A stretch of 24,349 bases of DNA, taken from assembly GCA_014904845.1 (NCBI GenBank), contig MU119715.1, positions 1-24,349 of the forward strand, written 5' to 3'. Below the pieces are notes generated by a model. That model was not told the origin of the DNA. It did not search any database and saw only the letters and a program-made list of their open reading frames with translations. Shown here piece by piece: positions 12,671 through 24,349 of the stretch. A program made the translations under genes and the position numbers. The stretch comes from Acephala macrosclerotiorum. Lineage: Eukaryota; Ascomycota; Leotiomycetes; Helotiales; Mollisiaceae. The stretch's first letter is position 1. Each line of letters begins with the position of its first letter.

Positions 12671-13427
12671 CTCCCGTTGCGGGAACGTTCTGAAGTCAGG
12701 CAGGCAGGCCATTCTCTGTACAGAAGATAGAACTTCTGGCGTGGAGAAAGTTCCAAGTTCTTGGGCTGTTAGCCAGGACGGAGTGGGGTAAGTAAGGGGT
12801 CGCTCGCCTGCGGGTTGTAAGCAAGCCAGCTTGACAAATTTTGTGTACAGAACCGAGGGCTTTTGACAGCGAGAAAGTCTCAACCTATTTGGTTCTTTGG
12901 CTTCAATAAAGCGGAGCAGAAGTCAAAGGGAAGCGAGGGTAAGCGGGTGCTTGGATGATTGTCAACTGATGTTTGATATAGGGTAGCGAGCGACGTGTTG
13001 GGATGGCTGTCATCCGATATTCGATTTACGTTGATGATTTACGACTGCATATGAGAAAATGTAATATATGTTGAAGTACAATGTTTTGTATTCTATTCAT
13101 GAATTTTCTGATATGAGCAGTAACGCCTACTTCTTACCCTGAACGCAATCGAGCCTTATATATACATGGAGCGATGATGTCTTGTCATAAACCAGTGCTT
13201 GAAGGAAATCGAACTGAATGCATACCACCCGCGCTACCTGAATGCAATGATGCCGCCATACTGTATACACACCTCTTTTCGTCAGCCATTACTCCAACGC
13301 CCTCCCCCTAGACTATCTTTTGCCTTCTCTTGGCCCCGAGAATGCTCAAACCTTTCCCCACCCCTTGACTTAGACATCGTCATGAGCAGCATGCTCCTTC
13401 GCGTCCTTTTGCCTGAGCTTGCACTTC
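12671..13427. other. Convergent 3' region, kelch gene / rcf2
   Basis: These 757 bp lie between two stop codons facing each other and should hold both 3' untranslated regions. A GTAAGT near 12785 and a TACAG near 12847 could bound an intron in the kelch 3' UTR, but no strong branch site lies between. Frames that read through 13199-13660 on the plus strand are antisense shadows of the rcf2 last exon. Confidence 0.6.
12905..12910 (+). terminator. Possible polyadenylation signal of the kelch gene
   Basis: An AATAAA hexamer lies 235 bases after the kelch stop codon, a plausible distance for a fungal 3' end. Fungal signals are loose, so this is tentative. Confidence 0.35.
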
Positions 13428-14380
13428 TTAGTTCTTTCTCTCAGTCTCCTCAGCTTCCGCATAGTCCACATTTCCAGCAGACTTGCTCTCGTGCACCATC
13501 TTATCCTTGGCATCCTTGCCCTTCGCTTGCTTGTTTGAAGCGCCGTCCTTATGCTCTTGTTCCTCAACGGCATGTTTGCGAGCGGCTATCTTTCGTTCTT
13601 CTGCTGCTACCATATCTGCCAACAATTAGCACCAACTCTTGTTCAATTATGGATATATAAAAGAACACACCTCTCCAAAGATCCTCTCCCTCATAAGCCT
13701 CATGATGAATCCTCTTCTCAATCAAATGCTTATGCTCCGGATCATTTGGATCAATAATCTTAACCGTCTCCCACCTTCCCTTCCCCTTACTCGCATCCCC
13801 CACCTCAAACGCCGCCGTCGCAATAAGAACCGCCAGCGTCAACCCCTGGGCGTAAACTCTCGCCTGCACCAGTTTCTGCGCCTTCGACAAATACGGATTT
13901 CGTCCAACAAGCCCCAAAGCAATACCCATGGAAGCAACCCATGATGCGGTAACAATAGGGTATCGGTTCTCTCTACCCCAGTCCTTAAAACGCTGGAAAG
14001 AGGATTCGTTTTCTCGAACAGCTTCCAAGTCTGAGGTTGCTCGATCGCGGTATTGTCGTTGCGGGTCTCGGTCGAATTCGAATTTTCGGGAGGCGCGGTC
14101 GGCGCTGACGATTGCGAGGAATGTTCCGGACGAGGTGACGAGGAAGGTTTTCATGGGGAGGGTAAGGGAGCGGAAGGTGGGGAAGCGGTGGTGGGCGCCG
14201 TAGACTGCTGCTCCGCCCTAGGAGGAGTTAGCTGATGTTTTGGAGCTTTTCTGAAGGGGAGGAAAGTTGGAGGGAGAAATTGGGACGTACCACTACCAAT
14301 CCGATCATGCCTCCCTTGAGGCCACCCATTACAGTGGCATTGTAATGAGCCGCCTCCTCTTCTTTCGTGAGAATCTTCAT
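13428..14380 (-). CDS. rcf2: Respiratory supercomplex factor 2 (HIG1 family)
   Basis: An inner mitochondrial membrane protein of the HIG1 family. In yeast, Rcf2 associates with cytochrome c oxidase and III-IV supercomplexes. Three exons: 14380-14291, 14217-13671 and 13615-13428. The introns are 14218-14290 (73 bp, GTACGT...CTAG) and 13616-13670 (55 bp, GTGTGT...GCAG). Splicing gives 274 aa. The N-terminus MKILTKEEEAAHYNATVMGG matches the conserved Rcf2 start. The first intron joins GLVV to GGAAVYGAHH inside a glycine-rich membrane segment, and LPMKTFLVTSSGTF follows. The HIG1 domain covers about residues 110-172, with membrane segments near 117-135 and 155-170 around QKLVQARVYAQ (144-154). 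That motif fits the family's Q-x3-(R/H)-x-R-x3-Q pattern except for Q at the R/H position. The second intron joins EDLWR to DMVAAEERK, leading into a charged, probably coiled tail. An internal ATG at residue 52 would drop the conserved N-terminus, so I prefer the upstream exon. Confidence 0.93.
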
Positions 14381-15896
14381 TATGAGGCTTGTGGTGCTGT
14401 GTCTTGTTTCGATAGAGGGGTAGCACTGAGAGCTAGCTTGGTCTTCGTTTCAACGTCTGCTGTTGTGTAACGTATGGAGAGGAGTCGATTGGTGCGAATC
14501 TCAGCGGATGTAGGTGTTGTGATCGTGTGCGCCGTTCGGTGGTCTGATATCTTTCTCTCGAGGTTCTACAAGGGTCTCGCGATTGTGAATGTTGATTATT
14601 GGAACTGGAACTGCTGTTGTTGGCGGGAAGATTGCTTGTTATGAATGTGGGAGGGGCAACTGAGAGCAGAATGTTTCAATTAATATATTATTGAGCTGCG
14701 AGACAGATCCCGAAAGCAGTTGTAGCAGTGAGGCAGCTGCCCGGGGACGTTGAAATTTACACCCAGCTTCTTGCAAACAACGGATGACATCAAAAAAAAA
14801 TGCGCCCACTCCGTCGTCACAGCTGGGTATAGGCCTACACCCACGTTCTCTAAAACAGCTCCATGTCTTCAATTCTGCTTGAACATTGGTCGAAATCTGG
14901 ATATACTCACCTCGGCGTTTGAAATCCATACCCTCTTCGCCAGAACCCCATTAACAGATCCCGAACTCCGCTAACTCGCCGATTGATTACTTAACCCTTC
15001 CCATAGATCAACGAGATGTTGCTCTACAACCGTATTATTTTCGAGTATGGATGGCGAGAACCGGATGGCAGCATGGACAATTCATGGACATCTGACAATG
15101 GGCTCATCATCTTGATGTTTATGAGGAAGTGGAAATGCCTGCTACAGTACCTTTCCCAGTGCTTGCGTGAAGCACATGCAAGATATCCCGACTCATGGTC
15201 CTTCAAAAGTCTGCTTGCACATCACGGAAACATTCAGAGGCGTAAACTATATTTCTCCACGGACTCTGATATCTCTGGGCCCCCCTCGACTTGGCTTCTT
15301 GTTGTTCTCATACTGGAGTCTGCATATATGTTCATTTCGGTACCAGGTATCGAGGCTCTTGGTCCTTGAGGAGCTTTGTCACTTCAACAAGGGATCCTAT
15401 TCGTCCTTTTGAAGTCCAGCGTCAAGAAGGCCTTCTGGCAGGAAGGAAGACCATCCGTCCTCTATGAATGTCATTCGGAGGGGGAAGATGTCTCCGGAGA
15501 ATAGAGAGCGGTCATTCGTCTTGTTGACACTCATCGGCATGAGGAGTAAGTGTGCTGCACCACTGTCCCTCTAACTATATGCATCTCTCTCCGCAGTATC
15601 TCCTCCAGAAGAAGTTCTCCACACTCTATCTTATCATACTTCATAGAAGTCTCGATGTCCCATAGATCTCGCCATCGATCATCTAGAATTTGATACTTCG
15701 TAGACATGCAACCTTCAACGTGTGGACCCTGCGGGCCTCGATGACTGAACATACCCAGAGAAGCAAATAATCATACGTTGCAGACTATTGTTCACACATC
15801 AGCCTATTCATCACCACGAACAATATCCAAACGCAGCGTACTGTAAGTCACGGCGCATTGGGGGCTTGACGATGCCTGGAGGCAAAGGGCTGAGAG

Positions 15897-15919
15897 TGGA
15901 TTGGATTGGATTGGATTGG
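15897..15919 (+). repeat. (TGGAT)4 pentanucleotide repeat
   Basis: Four perfect TGGAT units plus TGG lie about 750 bp upstream of the sfp1 start codon. Confidence 0.9.
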
Positions 15920-16326
15920 GCAGGCAGTCCGAAAGAACAAACACGACTCACCAGATTCAGGGTTCGGTTCTGACTCGACAGCGTGCATGGCCCTTGCAAG
16001 GCAGCTCCTGATGGAAACTATGGGGAACTTCTGGAATATTAGAGTTTCATATATCAAGATTTCGGTCCACCGTGCAGGCTGGGGACGGGCAAGCTCTACG
16101 AAGGATCCATGAATCCAGTGACGTCCAGTCCACGAGGCAGGCGGTGGTGACCGTGATGAGGCATTCGAGTGTGTGTTTCCGGCTAAGGCCTCAGGTCTTG
16201 CCGGTCTGCCGCAGGAACCAAAGTACTATCTATATCATAAGTTCGTCACTAGAAAAGTATTTCCCGTGGGCGGTAGCCATAATCATAATATGGACGCTCC
16301 ACCACACTGCCAGTGCTCGTGAGGCG

Positions 16327-16347
16327 AACGGTCAACGGTCAACGGTC
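16327..16347 (+). repeat. (AACGGTC)3 heptanucleotide repeat
   Basis: Three perfect AACGGTC units are followed by an imperfect AAGGTC, about 320 bp upstream of the sfp1 start codon. Confidence 0.9.
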
Positions 16348-16623
16348 AAGGTCAACCTAGTTCTAACTCGGGACCTACTCGACGTCCCTACATCCACCAG
16401 CATCACTCACCGTCTCCCTCGATCCGCCTCCCCTAAATGCTCTAACTCCCTTCCAAGCTTAGTCGACCTGAGTCAAAAGCCGACACCACCACTTACCTCA
16501 CCTGCGTTCGCGCTGCATCCATTGTTTCTCCTCGTCCTACCTCCCTCCCTCTAGCGAATACATCATCATTCATCCTCTCACCCCAAGTCGGCCTGGGATT
16601 TGGTGGATCGGGTTGCTTGATAC

Positions 16624-16650
16624 TGTCCTGTCCTGTCCTGTCCTGTCCTG
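16624..16650 (+). repeat. (TGTCC)5 pentanucleotide repeat at sfp1 start
   Basis: Five perfect TGTCC units plus TG end 18 bp before the sfp1 ATG, so the repeat is probably transcribed as part of the 5' leader. Copy number may vary between strains and alter leader length. Confidence 0.9.
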
Positions 16651-16668
16651 ACTATACGGTGCCGTACC

Positions 16669-18845
16669 ATGCCTGGCGTCATTAGTGATTGGTTCCGCCC
16701 GAAGCAAGCTAGCCAGACCGACGACCCTCCTCCACCACCACCTCACCTTAGCGACGACTTCGACACTACAGACTCGCCCTCCAGTACTTGGTCCTCACTA
16801 CAGCCTCCCACTCCCGACGACAACGATTCTACCCATCGGTTTACGATGCCATCGACCTCCCCCATCGATATCGCAACACCAACTCGAAACTCGTCATCGC
16901 CATCGGCCCAAGGCCAGCAAGTAAAGTTCCACGATACCGACTCGCATACATCCGCCATCATGAGCGGCACTGCGTTTGACTCGAGTATGGGCAGAGGGCG
17001 ACAGGACTCCTTCGCCGGAGCCAAGCCCATCTCGATGAACAATCCGAATAGAAACGCGGACGGTCGGCCACGGAGGGAATCGCTGGCGGGCAGCCTAGTA
17101 CAAGGAATGTCGTGGGGCGGGGTCTCAGTTGGATCTTGGATTCGAGACGAGTAAGTACATTTCCATAAGTAGCGAGCGACACAGATCGTGAGCTTTTCGT
17201 TTGTGGATTCGAGTCCTGTTGTTCGAAATGTCGCGGCGCCACCGCTCTTTGCGACGGTACTGACGCCTAACCAGCATAATTATGGCGGGCACCTCCCCAT
17301 TTCCATATCAGTCGCCGTCTTTCCATTCTTCATCCTATTTGCCGAAGCTCGAGGCCAACTTCATGAGAGATTTCGCGTGTTGTGGCCAGACCTTACCGAC
17401 TTTACACGATTTACTACAGCACTACGAGGAGGCACATGCACAGCAAACACCACAGTCGATGCGAACCGCATCTGCAGCGGCGCGGGCAAGAGAGAACTCG
17501 ACGCCGAATAGCAAAGCGGCTATCGCGGCACAAGCAGCTTCAGCGGTCCAGCAACAGGCTCAGCAGCAACAGCAGCAAGCTCAGTCAAGGCCACAAGGTC
17601 TACAGATGCCACAAGGCGGACCTAGTGTTGGAGGAATTCAATTAATGCGGCAGCAGCAGCAATCACAACCCTCGACACCGGTTCAGAAGAATGTACAGCA
17701 GGTAGTCTCAGAGGATATGGATGGCGTGGAAGACATGGAGATGGACGATGCCATCGGACCACTTGATAACGCGCCCGAGACTCCAGTGCAGACACACCAA
17801 CAGCCAGTCCAACCTCCCCAGCAATCGATGTTTGGGCAGCAGCGACCAAATCTGAACCTGAATTCTGCTGGTTTGCAACACTCCGGCCTTCGGACGTCAC
17901 AGCCGCCTACCCCCGCAACGGCCGGGTTTGGTTTCCAGAATAATCCTACAGTTTCATCTGTAAATACCCCAACCCTCAGTGCTCAGCCTATCCAACAGCA
18001 GTCACATCAGTTCTCACCTGATACCTCGGTTCCGGGAACTCCCGCTGGAGAAATGGAAGATAATTTCGCAAATATGCCGATGAACATGGGAATGGGCAAC
18101 ATGAATATGATGGGAAATATGAACTTCCCCTTTGGCATGAACGACAGTTTAGGACTAGATTTGTGCATAGACGAGCCAGCGAAGCGGCTATACAGTCCAA
18201 ACGGATTCACAAATAATCAACAGAGACTACAGCAGCAATTTGCCCAATTTGGCCTGGGACAAGGACAATTCAGCAATAACTCCGATCTCATGAGGGCGTA
18301 CCAGCAACAGCAGATGATGCAGATGAATGGAATGGGAAATGCCCAAGCTGCAGCATTGATGATGGGCGAGGAACACAAGCCATTCAGGTGTCCTGTCATC
18401 GGTTGCGAGAAGGCCTATAAGAACCAAAACGGACTCAAGTATGTTCACAAAACAGTTAAGGAATGCCATTACGCTAACATTCGCTAGATATCACAAGACA
18501 CACGGTCACCAAACTCAGCAATTACACGAGAACGGAGATGGAACATTCTCCATCGTCAATCCAGAAACTTCGACCCCCTACCCAGGAACTCTCGGCATGG
18601 AAAAAGAGAAGCCTTACAAATGCGATATCTGTGGCAAGAGATACAAGAACTTGAACGGGCTGAAATACGTAAGTTGTTCACAACCTATTCCGGGACCTCG
18701 GCTGACCCCTGATTAGCACAAGCAACATTCGCCCCCTTGCAATCCGGATCTGAAGCTCGGCAACCAGCTCGCAGCAGCAGGTCTAGGTCCAATAGGAGTC
18801 AACGTTCCTGGTTTACCAGGTATTGGCGAAGAACACATCATGTGA
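16669..18845 (+). CDS. sfp1: Split C2H2 zinc-finger transcription factor Sfp1
   Basis: In yeast, Sfp1 activates ribosomal protein and ribosome biogenesis genes downstream of TOR signalling and controls cell size. This is the filamentous-fungal counterpart. Four exons: 16669-17150, 17275-18438, 18488-18668 and 18717-18845. The introns are 124 bp (17151-17274, GTAAGT...CCAG), 49 bp (18439-18487, GTATGT...CTAG) and 48 bp (18669-18716, GTAAGT...TTAG). Splicing gives 651 aa. The first junction restores the conserved block WIRDDIIMAGTSPFPYQSPS (about 157-176). Next come LEANFMRDF and a CCG...H region with ELY-like acidic residues, long glutamine-rich stretches (about 230-330) and an M/N/G-rich stretch near 425-450, typical of activators. 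Finger 1 has C533, C538 and H551 with H554 or H556. Finger 2 has C594, C597, H610 and H613. The long gap between the fingers is the feature that gave the family its name. The protein ends in PGIGEEHIM. Confidence 0.94.
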
Positions 18846-21800
18846 ATGTCTTCTTTCAACAACAGCTACGATATTACGGCTCTCTTTTACCCAGCATACT
18901 CTCCGGGGACCTTCATACACCGGCGTCATACGTTTTTTTTTCCCCCACAAAATCAGCATTGGGCGGAGTTACATTTCATCACGAGCTAAGACTATACCCC
19001 TGGAATAGATTGATTGGGCGGAAGACTTTGGGCTGGATAGAAAACATTGTGTGCGTCGGACGCTTCTTTCGCCTTCGAGACGTACACGAGTAACTCAACT
19101 TTATTTCCGTTGACAAAACACGAGACGACACGACTCACTCTCTGGTCATATTTCCGTCCTGGCGGTGGTGCTATTGCTCCTTCTCCGAAAAACCAAAAGT
19201 TTGATTTCGAATTCTGATCTTCTTGTGCTTATGTTCTTTTCTTGTATTGCGGGGAGTTTCGTGGACTGGTGTTTATAGATTGCTTGACTAATGGACGGTC
19301 GTCGCTTCTCTTTTATATGTATGTATGGAATGGCTTTGCGGTCGTTCGCTAGTCGGATGGAATTGGATCAGCTGCAGTACATGCTAGAAAGGTATGGAAA
19401 GGCAGCGGGAGATCGTTCGAGACTGTTGTCGAGAGTATTTAGATGGACAAAATCGGTCCTTGCCATAGGCTGAATCAGAGTAATCACAGATTTACATTTC
19501 TCAATTGTTCATAATCGATTGAGGTTATAATTTTACCCAATTCCTCATCCTGAAAAGGCTGTTCGAGTCGGATCAAGAGCGAACTGAGAGCTCTTCCCCA
19601 AGACCCCAGCATTGGCAACGTTATGTAACAGTGTTTTGTCAATGCTTCTGAGAGAACTGACTCGCGATCCCACCCCTCCTGTTCACATCTTGCCACCCCC
19701 TGACGATCTTTCATCACTTGACATCGTTTACCACTTCTCATCTAGATCTTGCCTTGCCTTGGTTACCGCCAACAATCGAGGTGTGCTTTACAAGTTGTGG
19801 GACATTTCTGTTCACATTGCCCGTTCTCCACGGGGAGATGGCCAACTGGCCGTTTGAACGGTAAAGGGTGCCGAACAACTCGTATAGAATTACCAGAGGG
19901 AGGGGGTTGGCGAGTCAGGTAAATCTATGGTAAAGGTAAAGGAAAGGTTGTCTATGAAGCAGGCGAGGGCAAGCGAAACTCTATTGTGGTGAAAGTCTAT
20001 TTCTCAACGCCTAAAATACCAAAGGGAAACATTGGAAAGTCAATTTGAAAGTTTGATAGGTCCGGATTACTGGTTTGGGTTGTGAGTGCTGGTGATGAGG
20101 TCATGATGAGAGAGAGGGAACTTGGATGTAGGGGAAAGGACAGGGCTGATAGTGGGATGTGAGGGCTAGGATTATTCTATAATCTTGGGGTTAATCATTG
20201 ACCTGCTCATCTTGGTACAAGATCTGATTAAACCGGAATGCTGGAGATTGGTATGGAGATGCAAGTCCGCTACACATGTGGAGGAGGAGGAGCTCCGGAT
20301 GGAAAAGTGCAACATCCACGTCCGTCGTTGACAGCCGCGTAGACCGCATCTGTTTCTTGCGCATTGTAGGTGCACAAAAGATGTCGTGCGTGGACAAGTG
20401 AGGACTGGATCAGGATCAGGTAATGCGTGTGGCGGTTTGTCCCTGCATAAATGCCACAAGGCTGCTAGCGTGGTGGTCACCGCTCGAGCAGGTTCGACTT
20501 CAGCTCCGTTCTCTTGCTTCCCTTCACCAAGTCGCATAATTTCAGCCCAGATCTGAGATCTGTCGCCGAGATCTGGAACCCAAGTCTCAACCGCAACATG
20601 CTTGAGCTATTTCTGCTCTTCGAAGCGTCACATCCGACGGCCACCTCCGAAACTCCTTTCATCTGTTCATCATCGCCATGCAAACTTGCCCTCCGAGGGC
20701 GACGACTCCGGTTCTATTACCACACCGCTCCACATCCCTCCACCCATCCCCGACACCAAGCACCCCCCTGTCCTTCCTTCCGCCCCAGCAACGTGGACCG
20801 GAGCTTCTAGCGTGACTTTAGAACATCATGTCTCGGCTGCGAGACGACATTTGCCGATGCCGTGGTAAAGCCGGTCGGAGCGTCAATTCCAACAGACCAG
20901 TTCGTGCCAAGATGGGAGGCTAGAGCACCGAGAAGCTAGGTGATGAAGCTGAGAAGTTTGATGTGGTGATCGTTCACCCAGGTTGGCTTGGTAAGAGCCG
21001 CGTGGAAAATATCCTTGTCTAGATCTTCTTGGTGAGATTACGGACGAGAAAAAAAAAGGGGAGGCGAACACGTGATTCCGATCATGGTCGCCGATGACTT
21101 ATCCTCGGGAGAGAAAGGCGGGAGTTCATAAGGCAACGGAGAAAGCGAGTGAAGCATATCGGACCGGACGCCTCAATGCCCTTCTTGGGAGGCGGGAATA
21201 TCCCAGATGCTTCCAAGTGGAGAGGATCACTTAGAGAGGATGATCTGGGATGAATGGAATTATTGAACAGGCAATGCTGTGTGCAAGGATGAGTTGTTTT
21301 GGTGAATTTAAGGGGTATTGCCCTTTCCTCGGTTCATTGAAGATGAGATGGCGCTTTGGGGTGCAAGATGTATCTTGTTTTGCCCGATGAAAGCACAGGC
21401 GAATTTCTTGACTTCAACAATTTGTCCTTGATCAATAGCGAAAGGTCACGTGTGCATATATGTGTCACGTGTACCACCCACATCTCGAGACCTCCTGTTC
21501 CTAAGACCTCCTGCAATACTTGAAAGTTCATAGAAAGGAGAACAAGGATGGGAGATGAGAGAAACACGCACAGTGATATGATAAACAAAGTTGCCGAAGG
21601 GAAAGCATCTACATGAAATATTTGAGAAGTTTGGTAGTTGCCGACTTTGAAAGTCCTCGATCTCTTTAACTACCTTGCGATATTCTTCTCTCCCTGCAGA
21701 AACAAAACTTGCTGTGAGACTGTAGCTAATTAATTAGTTGGAGTTCTGAAAGCCTCGCCAAATTTCTACCTTTAATGCATCGCTACATGCGTGTGTTGTG

Positions 21801-21976
21801 CTAAAAAATACGTTAGGACTTTGAACTCGATAAAGCTTCTCGTTTAAGCTCCTGTTGGAAGCCGAGGTTGATATCTTAATAGACGTCTCGGAAGATTCTT
21901 GCATCATTAACCGTTATTTGTGGTGTCTTTTGTTCTCACCAAGCTTTACCAACCCTTCTTCACAACGCCGATCTCT
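18846..21976. other. 3.1-kb spacer between sfp1 and the broken RBR gene
   Basis: It begins with the sfp1 3' untranslated region. No supportable gene follows. Open frames reach at most about 120 codons and show no recognised domain. A small inverted repeat, GATTAT-TCT-ATAATC, lies near 20170-20185. Three CACGTG hexamers lie in the right part (21069-21074, 21447-21452 and 21466-21471). One frame from an ATG at 20828 to 21019 is open except for a single TAG, but is too short to call. I see no tRNA or other RNA gene. Confidence 0.5.
21445..21472 (+). promoter_or_regulatory. Paired CACGTG elements, 19 bp apart
   Basis: GTCACGTGT occurs at 21445-21453 and again at 21464-21472, a direct repeat with a 19-bp period, about two helix turns. 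CACGTG is the palindromic core bound by bHLH factors such as Cbf1 and Pho4 in yeast. The pair lies about 505 bp upstream of the broken RBR gene and could have been part of its promoter. Confidence 0.45.
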
Positions 21977-23456
21977 ATGGCCATGAATTCTGTAGTGGGT
22001 AGTCTGGCCGAAGTTGACGACGCGACTGCGGCCCTCCTACTACAGCTGCAGATCGAGGATCTCGAGGATCTCGAGGAACTGACCAGCAACATCCGAGCCA
22101 GAGGCAAAGCCCCAGAAGGAACAATTTCCGATGCAGAGCTCGCTTTCCAACGCAAGAAGGAGGAATTGCAACGGAATGCTACGATACTCTCTGACCGCCA
22201 GATGACCAAGAGCATTGCACGAGCTGTCATGGCTGATGCCCAGGCACTCACTTTTGCAGCCACCCAGGAAAGGAACGGAGCCACCAACAGGACCATTGCC
22301 ACCAGAGAATTCAAGCTTGGAGGCGGAAACGTCCCGCTAACTTTTCCAGCCCCACCTACAGCTGCATTGCTTCCAGTCAACAACAACGTTTCGGACAATG
22401 AGTTCATTGATAAGCTTTCTGCCTTGTATGCCGAGACTCCGATCGAGGCTTCCGAGTCGTCAACCGCGCTTGTCAAATATGATCCTCGCGCCAACGTGAC
22501 TACCGCCCTAACTACCGCCACTGGTGCACTCGTTGTGTACAATCCAAATGTCGAGATCTCCAATGCAGAACCCTCTCTCCAGGCCGGCCCTCGCCAAGCC
22601 GTCAGGATTGATAAGAGGGAGTGCATTATCTCTTAGATACCGTTGTCTTCTTTGAGGTTGCCAAGGTTCCTTGCGGCCACGAATGCTGCCGAGGTTGTCT
22701 CTTTGATATATTCACATCCTCCTGGTCGATGAATCCCGAAATCCCCCCAAGTGGTGCGACAGCATCCCACCCAACGCAAAGGAAATCCGCGTTTTCCTAT
22801 CAGGAGATGTCATCAAGGACTTCGAAGACAAGAAGATCGAGTGGGAAACCAAGGAGCAGACCTACTACTCCAACCTCGAGTGCGGCATCTTCATTCGCTT
22901 GGAGAACATCATGCATGGTCTTGCCACCTGCCCCACTCGCAAGACAGTGACCCGTACCCTTTGCGGAGATGCTGCCCACGATAAAGGCTGCCCAAAGGAT
23001 GAAGCTCTTCAACAAGCACTCCAGTTGGTGGAAGGGAACGGTTGGCGTCTTTGTCATGCATGTCATGCTAGGGTAGAGCTGACCTTCGGCTGCAACCATA
23101 TCACGTTAGTATTCTCATCTAGTGTCGAAGGACTTTCACTGCCAAATTTAGTTGCAAATGGAGAGCCCAATTCTGTTATGTGTGCTCAGCTAGCTGGAAG
23201 ACTTGCGACTGCGCCCAGTGGGATGAAAACCGGCTCATAAACCAAGCCGAGGAAGTTGCTGATCGTGAAGGCATGGAGGTTGACGAGGCTGCTGATCGAC
23301 TTCGCCAACAAGAAGATCGCCATCATCCACACAACTGCAGGGTCAGGGAGTCTGATAATTGCGTGGAATGCGGTGAATTTATGTACCGCTTCATCATGGA
23401 GTGAGTGCATTCGCTGCTTAGTGAGGCGCTCCAAACGATGCGTCGAGGATGACTAA
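21977..23456 (+). pseudogene. Broken RBR (RING-IBR-RING) E3 ubiquitin ligase
   Basis: RBR ligases accept ubiquitin from an E2 onto a RING2 cysteine and pass it to a target. The first in-frame ATG is at 21977. The N-terminal part, with DDATAALLLQLQIEDLEDL and SDRQMTKSIARAV, is typical of fungal IBR proteins. RING1 starts at C216 (REC). One base is then missing near 22631, which removes the second zinc cysteine and brings a TAG at 22634-22636. Another frame continues with VPCGHECCRGCL, then loses one base in a C6 run (22743-22748). The third frame carries the IBR and RING2 and is interrupted by a 47-bp intron (23105-23151). RING2 keeps its catalytic cysteine, split by the intron. A 4-bp tandem duplication (GAGTGAGT, 23399-23406) then brings a TGA at 23402-23404, while homology continues to a TAA at 23456. 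Compensating the three breaks gives about 476 codons, a normal length. Three IBR zinc cysteines (to Y, R, R) and one in RING2 (to W) are also changed. Assembly error could explain single breaks but hardly all of these changes. Confidence 0.82.
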
Positions 23457-23929
23457 AGGCTGATCATTAGCAGTGTACGATGTTTTATTCGTTTCTGCAT
23501 GGGAAATGGCTAAAAAACTTACTTGCGTATCTGATGTTTCATGGTAGAGATGACATAGCTCTCTATCCCTGCTCTTGCTGAACGAAATCAGAGCCCACCT
23601 CAGTAAAATTTCTTTAACAAAGTGGCCGTGGGTATTATGATTCGAGAACAGTATTATTATATTGTCTTGTATCGCCACTGTCAAGGTTGTGAATTGCTTT
23701 ATGCCTTTGACGATAGTTAAAGGTTTCCTGCTAGAGGAAAAAAAGTCCACGGTGGAGTTACGTAATAAAACGTGATATTTGCGGCACGTTTTTGCGCCAA
23801 GGTTTTGCCAAGAAACGCTAAGATGTGTCGCTTTTAGTATTTAGCGCTCCCCGTAGAGCAGCTCTTGTTCTCCGTAGAGAGAGTTATAAAAAGAAAACGC
23901 TTTTACTCGCGCTAATAAAATCGATACAA
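23457..23929. other. Right border of the gene island
   Basis: No gene is seen. Composition is normal to about 23900 and then collapses to almost pure A and T. The last 170 bp contain a near-palindrome (GAGCAGCTC near 23866), two CCGTAGAG copies (near 23860 and 23871), and short words also found at the left border: ATTTAGCGCT at 23839-23848, AAAAAGAAAA at 23888-23897 and GCGCTAATA at 23909-23917. Confidence 0.5.
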
Positions 23930-24349
23930 ATAAAAAATTTATATATTAAAAATTTTATAATATAAAATATAGAAAATATTTTATTTTTATTAATATTTAA
24001 TATTAAAATAATTATATATATTATTAATATTATTATTTTTTTAATAATTATAAAATTATAAAAATTTTAAATATACGTTTTTGTATAATAAAATATAATT
24101 TTTATAAATTTTAAATTTAAATTAAATTATATTTTTATTAAAATTAATTAAATATTTATAAAAAAATTAATAATAAAATTAATAATAATAAAAATATTTA
24201 AATTATTAAATAAAAAAACGTTTAATTAATTAAATTAATTATTAATATTTTTATATTAAAAAACAAATTAAATTATTTATAAATAATATATATTAATTAT
24301 TTTATTAAATATATTTTAAATATAATATTTAAAATATTAAAATAATTAA
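23930..24349. other. Second AT-rich, RIP-like block (partial)
   Basis: The composition is the same as in the left block, almost only A and T, with no open frame of interest. The few C present are mostly in CpG (for example ACG near 24075 and 24220). The block continues past the end of the window. The inferred origin is the same, repeats decayed by C-to-T mutation. Confidence 0.8.

Larger units (their letters stand above)
14381..16668. promoter_or_regulatory. 2.3-kb divergent spacer, rcf2 / sfp1 promoters
   Basis: The spacer holds the rcf2 promoter at its left end and a long upstream region for sfp1. Several frames stay open for 60-160 codons (15016-15369 and 16072-16554 are the longest), but none has recognisable domains or convincing splice partners. 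Short tandem repeats at 15897-15919, 16327-16347 and 16624-16650 approach the sfp1 start. The last 300 bp are rich in C and T, common near fungal transcription starts. No RNA gene is recognised. Confidence 0.55.

Overview
The window looks like nuclear DNA of a filamentous ascomycete (Pezizomycotina; Leotiomycetes is possible, but that is only inference). The evidence is the short introns (47-124 bp, GT...AG, several with CTAAC-like branch points), genes on both strands with separate promoters, and products typical of that group. It has a two-compartment structure: an extremely AT-rich block (1 to about 6830), a gene island of normal composition (about 6960-23900), and the start of a second AT-rich block (about 23930 to the end).

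The AT-rich blocks have no readable genes and look like repeats destroyed by RIP-type C-to-T mutation. The surviving cytosines are unusual. By hand count, positions 1-600 contain 25 C, of which 18 are in CpG, 5 in CpA, 2 in CpT and none in CpC. Whatever process mutated these blocks appears to have spared CpG. The left block also holds a perfect 87-bp tandem duplication, an (AAT)11 microsatellite and switches in A-rich versus T-rich strand. Both borders carry short pieces that escaped the decay.

The gene island, left to right: a stretch next to the border that may hold a decayed coding region (7282-7850); dus3 on the minus strand (tRNA dihydrouridine-47 synthase, three exons, 789 aa); a divergent promoter; a 524-aa kelch beta-propeller protein on the plus strand; a convergent 3' region; rcf2 on the minus strand (mitochondrial HIG1-family respiratory supercomplex factor, three exons, 274 aa); a 2.3-kb divergent spacer; sfp1 on the plus strand (split C2H2 zinc-finger regulator of ribosome biogenesis, four exons, 651 aa); a 3.1-kb spacer with no supportable gene; and a broken RBR (RING-IBR-RING) E3 ubiquitin ligase gene on the plus strand just before the right AT-rich block.

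The four intact genes are housekeeping or regulatory and do not form a functional cluster. dus3 and sfp1 both relate loosely to translation. The points most worth a second look are the CpG-sparing mutation pattern and the RBR gene, which has three separate frame breaks and has lost several zinc-ligand cysteines beside the mutated block. I did not find a convincing new multi-gene system.
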